Positions 46,440-60,097 of a stretch of DNA of 64,000 nucleotides are shown piece after piece. The first letter of the stretch is position 1. Each line of letters starts with the position of its first letter. Below the pieces are notes generated by a model. That model did not search any database, was not told where the DNA came from, and saw only the letters and a program-made list of their open reading frames with translations. The position numbers and the translations under genes are program-made. The stretch covers positions 1,749,083 through 1,813,082 of the forward strand of contig JAHNZQ020000227.1 in the NCBI GenBank assembly GCA_019155205.2, written 5' to 3'. The stretch comes from Gracilaria vermiculophylla. Its lineage: Eukaryota; Rhodophyta; Florideophyceae; Gracilariales; Gracilariaceae.

Positions 46440-49400
46440 TATAACTGTCGAGTATGGGGTTGAGTACTTTCAGAACTGCCTAGGATAGATGACGATATTC
46501 CAGCGGATTCTCTATTCTGCGGCCCCCTTTTCAGCTGCGTAAAATAAAAACACTACTCTCACAGATACGAGATAACTGACGGCCTTCAGATGAAGCTTAG
46601 TGCCAACAAAAGTGCCTAATCTACTACCTATCTGTCGAAGCTTCAAACTAAGACCCTATTGAAAGCGTTGCGTGAGTCGTGCGACTGATTGGCTGTAGTT
46701 GCAATGAATGCGTGGTCTCCCGATAAGATAAGCTTCCGGTTATGTGTTGTTCGATATTCTGATCGGAGAAATTAGCAACATTCTTGCTGATCCCCCCTTT
46801 TTATACTCTTCTAAAACTCTGGATCTCCTACAACTAAGTATCTACTACTTATCTGAATGTTTTCCATGCACGTAAACCATGATAAGAATTACGTGTTTCT
46901 AGAATTGGCAGATTCCGTGGCCAGCGCAGTTATTGCGAGTGGAGTGCATCTGATCACACGCAATTGTATTCGTCACATAAATACTATATGCTGTTTATGT
47001 TTACCGTATGGTAGCCGTGAAACCGATGGGATTCGTACAAATATGTGCATTATTCATCGTAATGATGCACGAATATTCTTCATGCTCAACTCAAACTCAT
47101 GAAACTTGAGCTTACGTCTCATTCAAATGTTCTGAAGCAATATCGAGATAGCAATCAAACCTACCACAAATCACTGAAGATAGAGATGAAGGGCGAATAG
47201 AAAACAAAGCGATACCTATAATCGTGGAATAATCCTCAGTTTACACTAAGCGTTGCTGCTCATCATCGGTCATGAATTGGTACTGCACAGCAAAAAGTAC
47301 TGAAAAAGTTTGAAACCTTGTTTTTATGCAAATGAGGCAAAATATACAACCAATGACTAGTGAAGTTCATCAGAAAGCTCGGAAAGATAACACAATATCA
47401 AGCTTGTGGTGAAATATACAACTTGTATATTGATGAAGAGAACTGCGATGGAACGATTTTAATTTAAAATCCGTAATTCTGAAGTCGTGTTCTTGTGAAT
47501 TACAAGGATTTCTGACACCAATTTTCCCGAGATCGATTACCTGAAAGCAAAAACAGTGACAGAGTCGAGTTTTCAAGAGTGGCTGCAGCCGAAATCAGTA
47601 CTGATATCAATTCCACTACATAGAAAAGGAGCCGTGTTTTCAAGAAGTGGGATCCCGGAAGCAACCACGCTTGGTAGCGCTCTCCGCATTTTTCTTACAC
47701 TAAAGCCTCCAAGGGATCACTGCTTACATGGGTAGGGTAATATTGCTTTGAATATCCCGCCAATTATATGCCTTTGAAGCCTTATCGTTAAATATATTAG
47801 CAGCCGCCTCACAGCGGTCCCATTCGATTTCAGTTATAGATCCGAGCCGTTTTCTTTTGATCAAAGCCTTCCAGGGTACTGCGATACTCTTGGCTGCCGC
47901 TATCTAGCTTTGTTCTACTTCAGATGCCCAATGAACACACCTAGGGGCGTATATTTGTAACTTACATTCGCACTGATTAATGTGCTAGTAACCAGCTCCG
48001 CATGAATACTAAACCGCATCAGAGATTTACATATCTAACTCTGCTTGAAAGTACCACGAAAAGCACGTTCAAGAATTCCCTGCAGGAGATTCACCAATTC
48101 GGCCACGCTATGCCTACCGAGATGAAAGCAACCTTCGAGTTCTTTGATACGCTGAATGACGAGATTTCACCGTACTTGCGATATTATGTTCTGATCCGAT
48201 TGGAATCTTAAGGTCCTGCGGATTGCCAAGCATATGAAAGTTTCCATCATTCATCCCAATGAGGCTGTCAATGGAGCTATACAAGCACACGTTTTTCTAA
48301 TTTATACTATTCACGAAAACAATGGGGTCATGAACGTCATCAACTGAAGTAAAATGTATGGCAAACCTGCAATTAGGGCAAAAAAGAACGCAAAAGAACT
48401 ATTGAACCGACTCTAATTTGAATGGAAATAATTTCATGGTGTACAAAAAAACTTCTGCACCGATCTGGAGTTCAAACATCTAGTACCAATCAGGCCACTA
48501 TCTGCACACAGCATCACAATCGGGAATCAACCTGGGACATGCTTCAAGGAAAGGTACATTGAAGAGCAAAAATGGGCTCCTGATAGCATTCATTTCCCAT
48601 TTCAAGGAAGAAAACAGTATTTCTATACATAGTATATTCTTTGTACGCGCATCCTCTTAAAACGAAATCTACCACGGAAGCTCCATCACTACCACATTCC
48701 ACCTCGGAAGTGAAGACTCCCCATTGCTTCTCTGAATTTCTTCAACACGGGTCCCAGAAACGCTGCTTAGAGTACACAAACGTACGAAAACGTTGGGAGC
48801 TCTAAAGACATTGGGCAAATACATGCTAAGGTTCCCTTTGGCAAAATCTTTTAACTCAAGTTTGAAGAATTTTTTTTTGAGTGCGGTCTAGAGTCCAATT
48901 TACAACGCCAATGTTCCAAGCAAGAAAATGAACTATGCATCGCAGTGAGTCTCGGACGAAGTTATTAAGGAGGTGACTTCGTGGGACTCGAACAGCGCTG
49001 ATGTTAAAATCCTTGAAGCAACCCTGCGTGGCTATGCAAACGGGATTATTTCACACGGTGTAAATGAGGTTAAATACGAATAGAAGAACAAGGAGCGTAT
49101 CGAAGCTAGAATTTGTCCGCACGGTAATGAAGATAGAAAAAAGGAAATATCCGAAATGATTCAGCATTCGCATAGTTTGACATCATCCGTTCTTTATGTA
49201 CCATTTTTCAATCCTGAAGTAACATCCGAGATGGGTCAATATCAAAAGCGCATGTATCCAGACTGGAACTATCTAGCGTGAAGTATAATTACAACCCCCA
49301 CCCAAGATGATGGCCAGACATAGTGTCCTGTGGAAGCTTTCCAATCCCACACACCTTATGAAAGGGGCTGTTATGCAGTAGAATACAACGATAGAAAACT

Positions 49401-52160
49401 GGCTTTTGATATAAGCGTATCTCTTTGGCTAATTCGATTTCAGTCAACTCTACATCAAGCCACGAAGGAATGGAGAGATTAGGATACTCCTCAAAAAACT
49501 TACGGATGATCTCTTCCTGTCCAGCTCCGTAAAGCACATGCAAAAGCTCACGGCTGAGATGGGATGGCGATTCAGTATCCGTGACTTTGGTAAAATGGTG
49601 CACACCAACTTCAGTGGTTGTACGATCATATACGCGAAACAGTGTAGGATACGATTGTTAACGACATACACTTGAAGAGCTATGAGCCCAATAATATCAG
49701 CAGATCGAGAAGAGTCATACAAAAAAGGCATATTAAAGTCCCAGAAGATTGAACCATACAGTACCATGGTAGGAGACCTTGTGTGGCTTGGATTGGGAGC
49801 GCTTCTTCGATCGGAATATTTTGCATCCCCCATGCAGCAAAAGCTCCTACGGCTCGCGGTAGGTGCAATGCTTGAGGTCAGTAGAACAAAATCCGAACTG
49901 CTCAATCCAAGTCTAGATATTGCCTTTCAGTACCCATCTATTTTAGCAAGTATTGCTGAAGTTGTTTAATTTTCCGGTGCCACATTTACCATCTCCGCTT
50001 ATGAGTCACAGGGAAAAATGGGAAGAGTCACCGATGTTCGATATAAGATTTTAAACGCGAGGGCGACGATTTTTATTTGGCCGACTAAGCCAATATGAAA
50101 CAGACAAGACTTCAGCAATCTTTTTATGACGCTGAGAGTATAGCCTTCAGACAAGGATATTTCAGAGGATTCAATATCAAGGGCACATTAAAGTCATCAC
50201 CTTTAGCGGATGAGTCTACACATGTTTTCAAAGTCGAATCTGAGGTCCTTTTGTCTCTGTCACTACACTGTACGAAAGCAGATATTTTTGACTTGGATAG
50301 ATTGTTCAGCGATCTCATTATTCGTTTGAGAGCAAAAACGGCACAGTTTGTGATGGATTTAGGGAAAGGCTAGTGCCGTTGATGCGATGACAAAACATAA
50401 CCTTTTATCACACCACCTGCTTATCCGTACCAATGCAACGGAACCCCTTTAGCTTCTGGGTCACACTTCGTTCTTACTCTACTTTTCTTTGGTATTTGGT
50501 TGCATCAAAATTTTAGTACAACTCGGTCTTTTATGCAAATAAGAGCAATGCAAGACAGCACATAAAGTATAGCCTGATGGATTTCAAAAAGATGCACACT
50601 ACGACGACATATAATGCCCATTTCTTGGTGGGCCGTAGCACTCTTTTGTTCGCCCCATGAATCCAGACGGCGTCCATGCGAAGCCAGTCAGTATCCATGC
50701 AAATGAGCACGAGAAGAGGGATACATAGGCCTAGATTTTGGCGTCAATAATCCAAATTGCTGAGAAACATGATCGGGGAGCACGCTCAGTGGTGGAATAG
50801 ACTATCTTCTTGAGCCTTCTAGATTCTGCAGACATATACGAAAACAGAACTGTCTCAAAACATTGTGCACAATGTTTTAACTGTATGGAAACTAGCAACA
50901 CGTTCATGACACTATCTAAACCACGCGCCCAGCAGACAAAGTCAGAGCAGGTAGTGTACGCGGATGCAAGCTTCTGGACATTTGTTATTCCTTGTCATAC
51001 TCTAAGAAATTGAAGTGTATGCAAACTTACTAAGTACCGCCAAACCCTTCCTGGAACAGTTTGCACTGCAAATCAAAATTCCCGAAGTAGTTAGATATCC
51101 TAGAATTCTATTTGTTCAAGAAAATATATAAAATATTTTTTCGCTTATTTGTTAGTTTGTTTTTAAAGATCATAATCACATCCGGTTGTGTTTCTCACTA
51201 AATTTCAATATTCTTTTATTATCAGCAGCAAACGTAAAATAGATTAGCGCTAGCAACCGCAGAATAGAGTTACTGCCAATACCTTCGAGAATCAAATACT
51301 TAAAAACATAGTATCAAATGTCGAGCACTGTGCCCACCAGGGCTGCATTAGTACCTTTGCGGTACATAATATTCAACGAGCGACAGTAGATTCCCAAAAA
51401 GAGGCTGGATAGCCACAGAAAACCTGCAAAATCTGGCGCCGCCTTGCGAGTGGCTAGATTGAAGCACTGTCTCATCTTTCCATCGGGAACATCTTCTGAG
51501 TAAATTAGCAAAGAACAGAGCGTAAGATCAGAATATCTCGGCGTCCCCCAATTATGCCAGGATATAAGAAGAGTTTTGGAACAAGAAATGTGGTTAAGAC
51601 ACCCTTACATTCTGGTGCGTAACGTCTTTTAACGTCGTCCGGGACTTAAGACATCTCAAGTCTACCCCACCTAGTAGAGAAGTGCTTCTTGGTAGACCCT
51701 AGCAATACTTGGCTGTGCTTTTCTCCTTTCCTGATCCCATCCCATAAGATCATGGGATTCTCTACGAGGCCCACACATGTTCTTCGCCACTATTTGGCTC
51801 TGGAACAGAATATCGCGTAGACTATTAAGCGATTACTTACAGGTTCGAAAATTTGTACAACTATGTTATTTTGCCAATCATGCAGAGGTTCTTTTCGTAG
51901 TTGTTGCTCTGGGGCAACGCCGTCAAGATATACTGATCCATCACATCTCCCAACATAGACGATATTCGACACTCCCAACAAAAAGATTCCTTAATGCTAC
52001 AAATTTCGCTTCATAAAGTCGGTGAACTTGCGAGGCAAGCGAGTTTACGGGCAAACGTTCTAGCAGATATATGTATTTTACCTTGCTTTTCACTCTCAAA
52101 CAAACCACAAACCCTATTTTTTGAGAAATACTTGCTTCGCCTAGTATCTGTTGACCAGGC
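46440..52160. other. Repeat-like DNA without recognised genes
   Basis: Short frames only. Coherent but unassigned patches: 48,002-48,211 plus (69 codons), 49,289-49,603 minus (104 codons, acidic, 'IIRKFFEEYPNLSIPSWLDVELT'), 49,682-49,969 plus (95 codons), 50,095-50,373 plus (92 codons). The 49,740-49,970 plus block ('VGDLVWLGLGALL') faintly resembles the copia RT/RNase H junction, too weakly to call. 50,400-52,160 shows nothing. Confidence 0.35.
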
Positions 52161-52163
52161 CAT

Positions 52164-54606
52164 CTACCTCACATGAGGTAGCCGATTACCTCATATGAGT
52201 TAGACTAGATTGAGGAGTGCCGATAAAAAATTGTTAATTTTTTCCATTTGGCTCGACACGTTGCCGACAAGCCCCATTCATTGCTGGCATATTTGTGCTC
52301 CCTAAGCATTAACGGCCTATTTACGAGGTAACGACATCATGGAAGTCCCGTACATAAACGATAAAATAATGGCGACCAGTGTCAGAGTGGCATAGAAAAA
52401 CGTTATCGTTTCGCTCATCACGACATCCAGAGCAAATAAACTTGGATTTATTCATTGTTTGGCATACACGGCACTGTCATTGGTAGATTGCATTTGTCAT
52501 AGACCCGTCGGCTCGCTTCGGCTTGCGACTCGTCAGCGTCAAATGTAGGCCCACCCCACTCAGGCCTTCTTGCATAAGTTCGTCCCGAGGGATGTCCACA
52601 TCCGTGCCGCGTATACCCACACCGTTGTACGAGTTGTCAATCAGACCTTCTGCCAGTTTTTCATAAAAGACTGTCTGAGAGATCGTGACGCGCGGACATA
52701 TTGAGTGTTTCTACACAAGCCAGGCGTCAACAATGCACACGGATAGCAGCGTGCTGTTACCTCTGAGGGCCTAGGACTTGACTTAGAATACTTTCTCCAA
52801 ATCTGAAGAATCTCGCCGACAGCGATTGTGTCCGTCGATTTGTCCACACGTCTTGTAGTAGTCGTCTGTTACTTGCGGGATGTCAACGCGAAAATTTACC
52901 ATCCTCGTGATCTCGCCATCCTTCCTTCACCTCGATCTCTCAATGATCTCATCCGGCGAGGTTACTGAACAGGAGCTAATAAATTATCGTCTCTGCCAAT
53001 CCACCCAAAGCACCGCCATACGCTTCATGGCATCTCCTGGTGATTCGCTGACCATACAAAGATGATTACCACAAGCTGATAGCTCTTGTTCTGACAGTAA
53101 TCTCATCGGATACTGACCAGTCGCTCCCTTGACAACACCGATGAATCGCATTATGTACCGCATTAAAGCCTGTGCAGTTGACACAAATGCAAACCACGAA
53201 TCGCCACAGACAACCCTATCAGTTCCTAGCCAGGGTCTGACGAGGCGTAGAGTGGCCGCAGCAGAGGCGCTAAATTCATCTTCAAAATCGCGAAACTCAG
53301 ACCCTGTTGATCCAGTCACAATCTCCAATCGAAGCATCATTCCACTCTTCCCGCAGGCGGCGGTTCCAATCTCACACCCGTTCTCAGGCTTCCTGTGCAG
53401 AGCAACATAATGCGGAAGCCCTACGTCAATCCAACTCCCGCCCAATCCATACCTCCTGAACATGTTTTCGTCAACACAGATGTTGTCGGATGGGGTGACG
53501 TACCTTGTGCGATGAGCATTGATAGCGTCAACAAACCCACTTGCAACTGACCAGCGAGAGGAAGACTCAATAACATCTGACCATTCGGCCAAAGACCTGA
53601 ACCGAATGTTGCTCAGAATAGTATCAAATCATGCGCCTGACATGAATCTCCCAAAATTAGCCACTAGCCGATACTTTGTGAAGCCTGCCTGCGGTTTGCA
53701 ACAAGTCTCTCCTGTTTCCAACTTTGTACTTGGTCATCATGGTTAAAACACCAAAGAACTTGAGTATCTCTCCCGGCATGACTGGACGATACATAGTCTC
53801 GTCGATGTTGGCATTAGTGAGCCTGGTAATTGTTGTAAAATGCATCAGGGGAAACGTGTACATAAAGAAGTCCTTCGGCATAAAGTCACGGGGCGCATTA
53901 CAGTACGTGAGCACATCTCCAACTTGACCAATGACCTTCCAGGTTTTAGATGGGACCGGGCCATTGAGAGGATATGGCACTTCCCCAAATTTTCACGTGC
54001 GGCCATGCCCTACGGAATCTCCATCAATCTCCAGCGTGTAAGGCTCCGTGGGCGTAACGGCCGATGGGGCAGTCGGATTCTCTTCATGGTTCTCAGGAGG
54101 GGTCTCAGTCTCTATAGGTGTGTCATCTGGACTGGACGATGGTCTTGTTGCTGAAGAGGGGTCCTCGCGCTTGATATTGACAAGTTTCAGTGTCACGCGC
54201 TTAGTGCGAGACTGAATAAGCCAATCGACAGTTACAGATTTCTGACGACGACCACTACTTTCGGCGACAATGACGTCGACAACTGTCCGGGAAAGCACCT
54301 TTGAATTCCAAACCGGTCCAAACAGTCTCTTACACTCTCCCACTGACGTAACAAGGGAGGCGCGACAAAAGAAAGTATTGCCTGTGATCAGGCGAGGGTA
54401 GGATTGGTTCGGATTTTTTTCTGATTTTGAGCTGAAGAAGGAGGATAAGAAATGGTAAGGAGCCTGATTGAGTGTATAATCTTCACAACTTTAACTTTGC
54501 TACTAATCTACGTTCCTATCACCATCATCTAGTATATGTTAGAGGGTCAAAGCCATAATTTTTTTATTACAATTCTTTTGATGTAATTGTACCTCATATG
54601 AGGTAC
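52164..54606 (-). mobile_element. piggyBac-like element bounded by matching palindromes
   Basis: The palindromic 18-mer GTACCTCATATGAGGTAC lies at 54,589-54,606, and two related palindromic motifs, CTACCTCACATGAGGTAG (52,164-52,181) and ATTACCTCATATGAGTTAG (about 52,187), lie at the other side of the transposase. A TTAA target site was not confirmed at either edge, so exact ends are uncertain. Confidence 0.6.
52321..54343 (-). pseudogene. piggyBac-family transposase (DDE_Tnp_1_7)
   Basis: Minus strand. N-terminal block 54,343-53,993 (Pro/Glu/Thr-rich), then 53,980-53,657 with 'MPGEILKFFGVL', then 53,592-52,984 (202 open codons) with 'ICVDENMFRRYGLGG' (first Asp), 'HRKPENGCEIGTAACGKSG', 'VVCGDSWFAF' (second Asp). 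Downstream pieces give 'TCGQIDGHNRCR' (third Asp), 'DAWLV', and a C-terminal Cys-rich finger ('CRVCQTMNKSKFICSGC' then 'CHSDTGRH') ending at TAA 52,321. Motif order is that of piggyBac transposases, with wording closest to my memory of oomycete and algal copies. Stops and shifts between blocks make it inactive. Confidence 0.9.
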
Positions 54607-54649
54607 ACGGTACAATTGACACTAGTGCCACACAATGAAGAATCTTCAA

Positions 54650-55760
54650 CCCCATGTCAATCGGCCATCGACCTGTGACGATCATGACGTTTTATCCTGC
54701 CCCCGACCGTTTTGGATCTTTATCACATGCTTTTGTCTGACGATGTGGCATTGCCGCGAAGCGCGTCAGGTCCGGGGATTTCCTCGTATTTTCTACCTAT
54801 AGGTGTATGAGTTCCGTATCCTTCAACCTTTGGAGGTTCCTCCTCTTCATATTCAGAACTCTTGAACCATGCTTTCCAAATAATCGCGATGTGGCAGAGA
54901 GATCTGTTTGATTCTCTCCCGAAGCTTTACACAATGAAGATCTCATCAGAAGCTAAGTCACCGCCGGGAGACTCCTTCATGTTTTTTAACTGTTTGTCAT
55001 ATGCACCACAGATTGGCTGCGTCTCCGAACTCTGCTAGGTAACGTGGTAGGTTTCCATCTTGGCTAGATTTTGGAAGACGCTCGCAGGCAGTTTCCCGGT
55101 GTCATTGGATCTGTATAACGAAACGAATATAGTATTTTTGACAAGTACCATGTCCTCATCTTCGAAGGATTTTGGCTTTTCCCGATTACGTGGCTCATCT
55201 ATAATTCCAACAGTGCAGTGAGATCGACAGCGTATCTGATACAGCACTCTGTTTCAAAAATCATGTGATTCATGCAAAACTCTGCTTTCTTTTCAAGTGC
55301 AATTTTTTCTTCTGAAATCTCAAAAGATTAAAGCAATACACGAGGTCATGCTTTTGGTACTAGGATTTCAAATGTTGAGAATTGACTGATTTTGGTTCAG
55401 ATGGGGGGTTGAAAGCTACATACTTATTCCGAAGCACGATCATGAGATCAAGAGCCTTCGCTACTGTGTAGCTTAGAACCCAATAGCTTTGATATATGTG
55501 CGTTCCGTTCTTAGAATGATCCTATTTTTGGTCACATGGTGATTTTCTACACCGAGATCACCGTAAAAATGGACATTTTCGACAAATGGTATGTGTATGA
55601 TGTATGACGTCTGCAGTATAAGAGCGCGACTGCTCGGCAGTACGCGACTGAGCTCGACTGATATTTCATACTCTGCGTAAGAGCCAATATTCAGGAACCC
55701 TGCCTTTCGGTTGATATAAATGACCAGATTAACAGAAGCCTTACACATGCCGAACAAGCG
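54650..55760 (-). pseudogene. Unrecognised decayed coding region
   Basis: Minus-strand blocks 55,757-55,473 (94 codons), 55,247-55,035 (70 codons) and about 55,030-54,740 (containing 'EEEEPPKVEGYGTHTPIGRKYEEIPG') read like protein separated by stops. No family recognised. It lies just upstream of the piggyBac element in the same orientation and could be an older repeat. Confidence 0.3.
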
Positions 55761-57012
55761 GCGAGCAGGTCAAATGGTATTGTTTACTCCACTAAATGAG
55801 ATACATCTTGCAATGACTTCTGCTGCATGATTTATGGAACAGTCAGCAGACTAAGGGTGCACAGGCGAAAATTATGTGCAAAAGTTGGCAAGTTAAACCT
55901 GCCAATCTGGTCACTGGCTATACAACTAAACCAATTTTGAGGATTCACGACGTTCCTGTCGATGATCGTTAGGTGGTGGAAGACGATCTCAAAAATATGG
56001 ATAAATCATAGACGTGTCCTCCTCACATGGTGGCGATGACTCTGTGTTTGGCTTTTTTAAAATGCAGATATCCGCTAAAACATATAACCAACTGATGAAT
56101 CTCACCATCGAATGTGTGATCGACACCTTTAACCATTTTCCTCTAAATGCTGGCCTTCCGGATGAGATATTCCCGCGTAGATATCAACAGATGTTAAATA
56201 TCTGGTGTGTCGGCACTGGCGGCTGTTAGAATGCGGATGTGTGAAGATTGTTTGAATTGGCTGAAAGGAGCGGACTTGAAACTACTCGTCATGTGGTCGA
56301 AAGTAAATACCTTCTTTTTGCTGCCGTCAACCTCCACATTGAACTCCTTGAAATCTTCTACGTCTTCCACCATAATATGGGTTTTCAGATGTGTGTTGTA
56401 TTCTTTCTACAACCACCGCACATGTTACGGATCGATTCTCTCGGATCTACTCTATTGCTGCATCATGTACGAAATTTATCCAAAGCACGATATCGAAGAA
56501 CTTTTTTGCGACATACTACCTCGCGAAAATCTTTTAATGGTACGTTTTGGAAGGGATGTTAATTTATGCCTTTCTTGTAGGAAAATTAACGTATGGCCTA
56601 GAAGAACGATTAGGCAACTAAATTCGAACACATGCAAAATGAAGAGTTCTGTTAATGTTCTTAACCTTCTTTTACCTAGCTATCTGCAGTTTACAGCTAC
56701 ATCGATTGCCGTATAATCCGGATGGATATGCAAGAATAACATATCTTCTTTTACTTCACAAATGAACGCTTTGAAGAGACGCCGTATATAACCATGCAAG
56801 CGACACTGTTTAAGAGACTCTAATGTTTTCTAAAAACTGCAATCGATAGGTTACATTTCTACTAGTTTCACATTAGCCTTGATATCTAGAAGCAACAATC
56901 AGATTTATATTCGAACTGAGTACGAAGTTCTTCATCTCAAACCAACTCGGGCTAAAAACGTAAGTGACGCAGGACTGTATGGAATTGGTTCTTTCTTTTC
57001 GGTGGTGATCAT
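55761..57012. other. No recognised gene; weak plus-strand coding patch
   Basis: Plus strand 56,014-56,229 and overlapping frames 56,207-56,716 and 56,248-56,562 read 'CEDCLNWLKGADLKLLVMWSK' and 'YLLFAAVNLHIELL', faintly F-box-like, with one frame change. Insufficient for a call. Confidence 0.3.
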
Positions 57013-57261
57013 TCAATTTTCATCGCCTTTCAAACATTTTTTAACGCACTTTGTTACCTTTTTGTCTAACTTCCAAATGCATTTGTCGCAAGCATCCATG
57101 TTTGACGGCACAGAAGATGCAACTGAAGGAGGGTCGTCCGGACATTTGAACTTAGAAACATTTCCACGCTTGTCGCGCTCTATGTAATGCGTGGAAAGAG
57201 CCTTCCTGCATTTCGGACATGCCGTTCGGCCATCACATAGAGCTGACCTTAGGCTAGACAT
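57013..57261 (-). CDS. Small Cys-rich, zinc-ribbon-like protein, 82 residues
   Basis: From Met at 57,261 to the stop at 57,013. Cysteines at 9, 15, 18, 40, 58, 61, 72 and 76 give CPKC, CDKC and CVKKC pairs separated by a charged stretch ('STHYIERDKRGNVSKFKC') and a Ser/Pro linker; the C-terminus is Lys-rich. The spacing suggests two metal-binding knuckles. The frame is open upstream to 57,417, but the upstream part is low-complexity; Met 57,261 is the natural domain start. No family is recognised and no neighbour supports it; it could be an intact small gene or a fragment of a larger Cys-rich transposon protein. Confidence 0.4.
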   Translation of the reverse strand: MSSLRSALCDGRTACPKCRKALSTHYIERDKRGNVSKFKCPDDPPSVASSVPSNMDACDKCIWKLDKKVTKCVKKCLKGDEN

Positions 57262-57417
57262 TCGCGCCAGATACTTTAGAGTAGAAAACCCTTTGCGTTT
57301 TCCAATGGATTTATAATAGCAAAAAACGGTAAGTGAAGAAAGCTCAAGGTTCCGGGTGCAGAATGAAACTTGAAAGAAAGAAAAGCAAGCTTTTTTATAC
57401 CAGCTTTGGGATTTCAT

Positions 57418-58800
57418 GCGTACGAAACAAGAGGACTATGCACGGTCTTTATGTTATCATATTACTATTGAGATGTATGTAAAGATGAAATCCATTAATC
57501 GCTGGAAAGTTCTATCTATTTTTTAAGAGGTGCACGACACGCTTTCTCATTATTGCAGAAAGTCACGGTACTATTTAACACTGAAATTATTAACTATTCA
57601 ATGGATGGATCAATTTTGTTGTGCATAAATATAAACGTAGAAGCTAGAGGCCAAAAGAAACAAAACATGTTTTACAAGTAGTCTTCGTTGGAATGCGTGT
57701 ACTCAGAAAAGTTATATATTTTTTTATGCTATGTATCACAAATGTATTGAAAAGCTCTATATCATAAAATAACACAGCACCGTCTCTCTCGAAATAAAAA
57801 CTTCTTTCATCACCTTACTTTGTACAAAACTTACAGACGCTTAATTGAGTCCCAAATACTGCGGTACGGTTGTTGAAAAACTGAGTTTACCTATTTTTAA
57901 GATGCGCAGTAGCTATATTTTACTCTGCCAAACGGTACAACAGAATTAGAAACTGTAGAGTATGTTAAAATAATGTCTTTTAAATCGCGGGAAAAAACAA
58001 GTATTGTGAATGTAACATATATTCATACCAGTTTATTGCCTTTTGTTCCTTAAGTCTTTGAAGTTTGGAGGAATATATATGTTTTTTGCCGCTTGACTAA
58101 AAATGATTAGTAATATTTTTAATTCAAAAGTCCATCGTTTTTCGTATGAGAGATACGGTTAAGTTTTTGCCTGGGAAGGACAGATCTTTAGAGGTACAAT
58201 TAACATTCCGCAGCTGTGGTGCTCCTCAGACGCAATGTCTTTCACAGGTACAGGACATAGGAAAAGCAAGCCAATACGTAGGTTTAGGTCTACTGTAACC
58301 AGCTTCTTATGTTGAAACCCTCAAAAAAAAGCGTTTGAAAAAGATAAGACATTCTTTACTTTGACGCAGTAATGGCGAAAGGACAATTTCTTTCATTGTG
58401 ATATGATGACACTAAAATCTTCAATATAGTTCTGAGTGATTGAACCCATCCAGTATTTTCAAAAAAAAGGCCATTCTCCTCATGTTGTAACATCTTACCT
58501 TTCAAATTCAGTAAACTATAGAAAAAAGCGTTCTGAGTGGACCCCATGACCTCATCACACAGCCTAGAATCTACACGTAAAGAGCATACTATCTATTGAA
58601 GTTCCTTCATGCACTAAATGTACAAGAACGATGACAGGAGAAGTCTCAAAAACAAGAATTTGGGGAGTAATTCAACAAACAAACCCATATTCATTTCTTA
58701 CAATGAAGAAAAAGATTTCCCTAACTTACCACCCCTAAGTAACCGAGTTCTATTGTGTGCTCATATAAATTGCTGAGCAGATGAATAATAACAAGTTATA
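57418..58800. other. AT-rich spacer, no recognised gene
   Basis: AT-rich with short frames only; nothing assignable. Confidence 0.5.
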
Positions 58801-58809
58801 TATTCGAAT

Positions 58810-59455
58810 GAGATGAGTATCAATTTGGACGAACTGGACTGCTTGAATTATTATTGATATGATCTCAGGAAAGAGCAAAAGTTTTTGGCATCCAGACATT
58901 TTGGTGAAGCTTCTGTGAGGCAGTGAGTGGGCTAGAGTCTTCCAAAATGGTACTACAGATATGGTCTTCATTAAAGGGATAATGAAGTCCGAAGGCTACC
59001 TGAATGATCAATGCAATCATCTACTACCATATACATATTGCTTGCATGAGAGATATTTCGTTTCCTATCATGATATTATTACGATGTGCAGGACTACACT
59101 GATAAAATATTAGTTCTCAGAGCTGGAAATGCTTGTTATGCATTGGCCAGCGCGATTGAATGATTTTTGCGCCATTGAAAATGTGTGAATGTTACTGGCC
59201 CGGATAGTTCATGGACGCGGCAAGCAGTTTTGCAAAGGTTTTTGATTTAAAAACTAGTGTTGAAAATTGCAGCAAAAAATATCAATACTTCAACCATTGA
59301 AGTTGACTTAGTTTTGATGATAATACGTTCTATTTGTGATATTCAGCAACAAGGGGTAAAATCGTTTACTAAACAAGAGATGAAGTCCATTGAAAGTAAA
59401 ATGCAGTGTGTTCCTGGACCTTTTTTTTACTTTACAGATTTCAAGAAATAGTTTC
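58810..59455 (+). pseudogene. Tc1/mariner-type transposase remnant (copy 3)
   Basis: Readable pieces: 'MKSEGYLNDQCNHLLPY' (about 58,985-59,033, equivalent to 'NSEGYIDMLQNSLLP') and 'HWPARLNDFCAIENV' at about 59,140-59,190, matching PARSPDLNPIENVW around the last catalytic residue, then 'VHGRGKQF'. Stops throughout. A terminal-repeat-like motif related to this group also occurs alone at 55,243-55,265. Confidence 0.75.
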
Positions 59456-60097
59456 CGTAGTACTACATTACTAAAAGCGATTATTTGAATCAAATATCCA
59501 CGCATTATATAATTTTGAAAGACACTGTAAAGATAGAGAAGCATTTGGGAGACCCCTCACTACTAATTACGTGTTCTATTGAAAAGCACATTAAGCATTT
59601 ATTCGTTCAAGCCAGAGCCATGTTTTTTTTTCTGGATGAGCATGCTGGCACATTCCATAGATACACTTCTCTCTGTCACCAGCCGCCATGCGAACTGCGC
59701 ACGATTTACAGCCTTTTCGCATCGTGCCACAACGCTGCTGCGCAGTAGCGATTAATGCCGTGCTTAAGGGGCACCAAACACCAGTCCGAATCCGTTGCTT
59801 CTCGAAACGATTTCTCCTGCCTTGTGTGCGTTTGCTGTAAGAAAGACAATGAGAGTAGTCTTGCTAACGCACTCTCGTGCATCACCTGCGCTTCTACAGT
59901 GATGCAGCCCCAGTTCCATCGGGACGCATATATTGCATTTATGGTTCCTAAGTTACTCTGCCCACTGCACGCAACTTTCATTTTCTTCTTCTTTACTCTG
60001 CTGGCAGAAATTGATGCATTCTTGATGCACAGTTTCAGGCTATTTTATCCGGTGCTTTTGAACACGCGAAACACGCGTCAGCATTGCCCGTGTTGCA
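59456..60097. other. No recognised gene
   Basis: Short frames on both strands, e.g. 59,755-60,201 plus (148 codons, Cys/Phe-rich, 'CLVCVCCKKDNES'), without recognised domain. This frame overlaps the left end of Tc1 copy 4. Confidence 0.35.

Noticed and set aside
49682..49969. copia RT/RNase H remnant
   Set aside because: Only a vague resemblance ('VGDLVWLGLG'); no catalytic motif nearby.
56207..56716. F-box protein
   Set aside because: Similarity confined to about 25 residues, in a region with a frame change; not enough.
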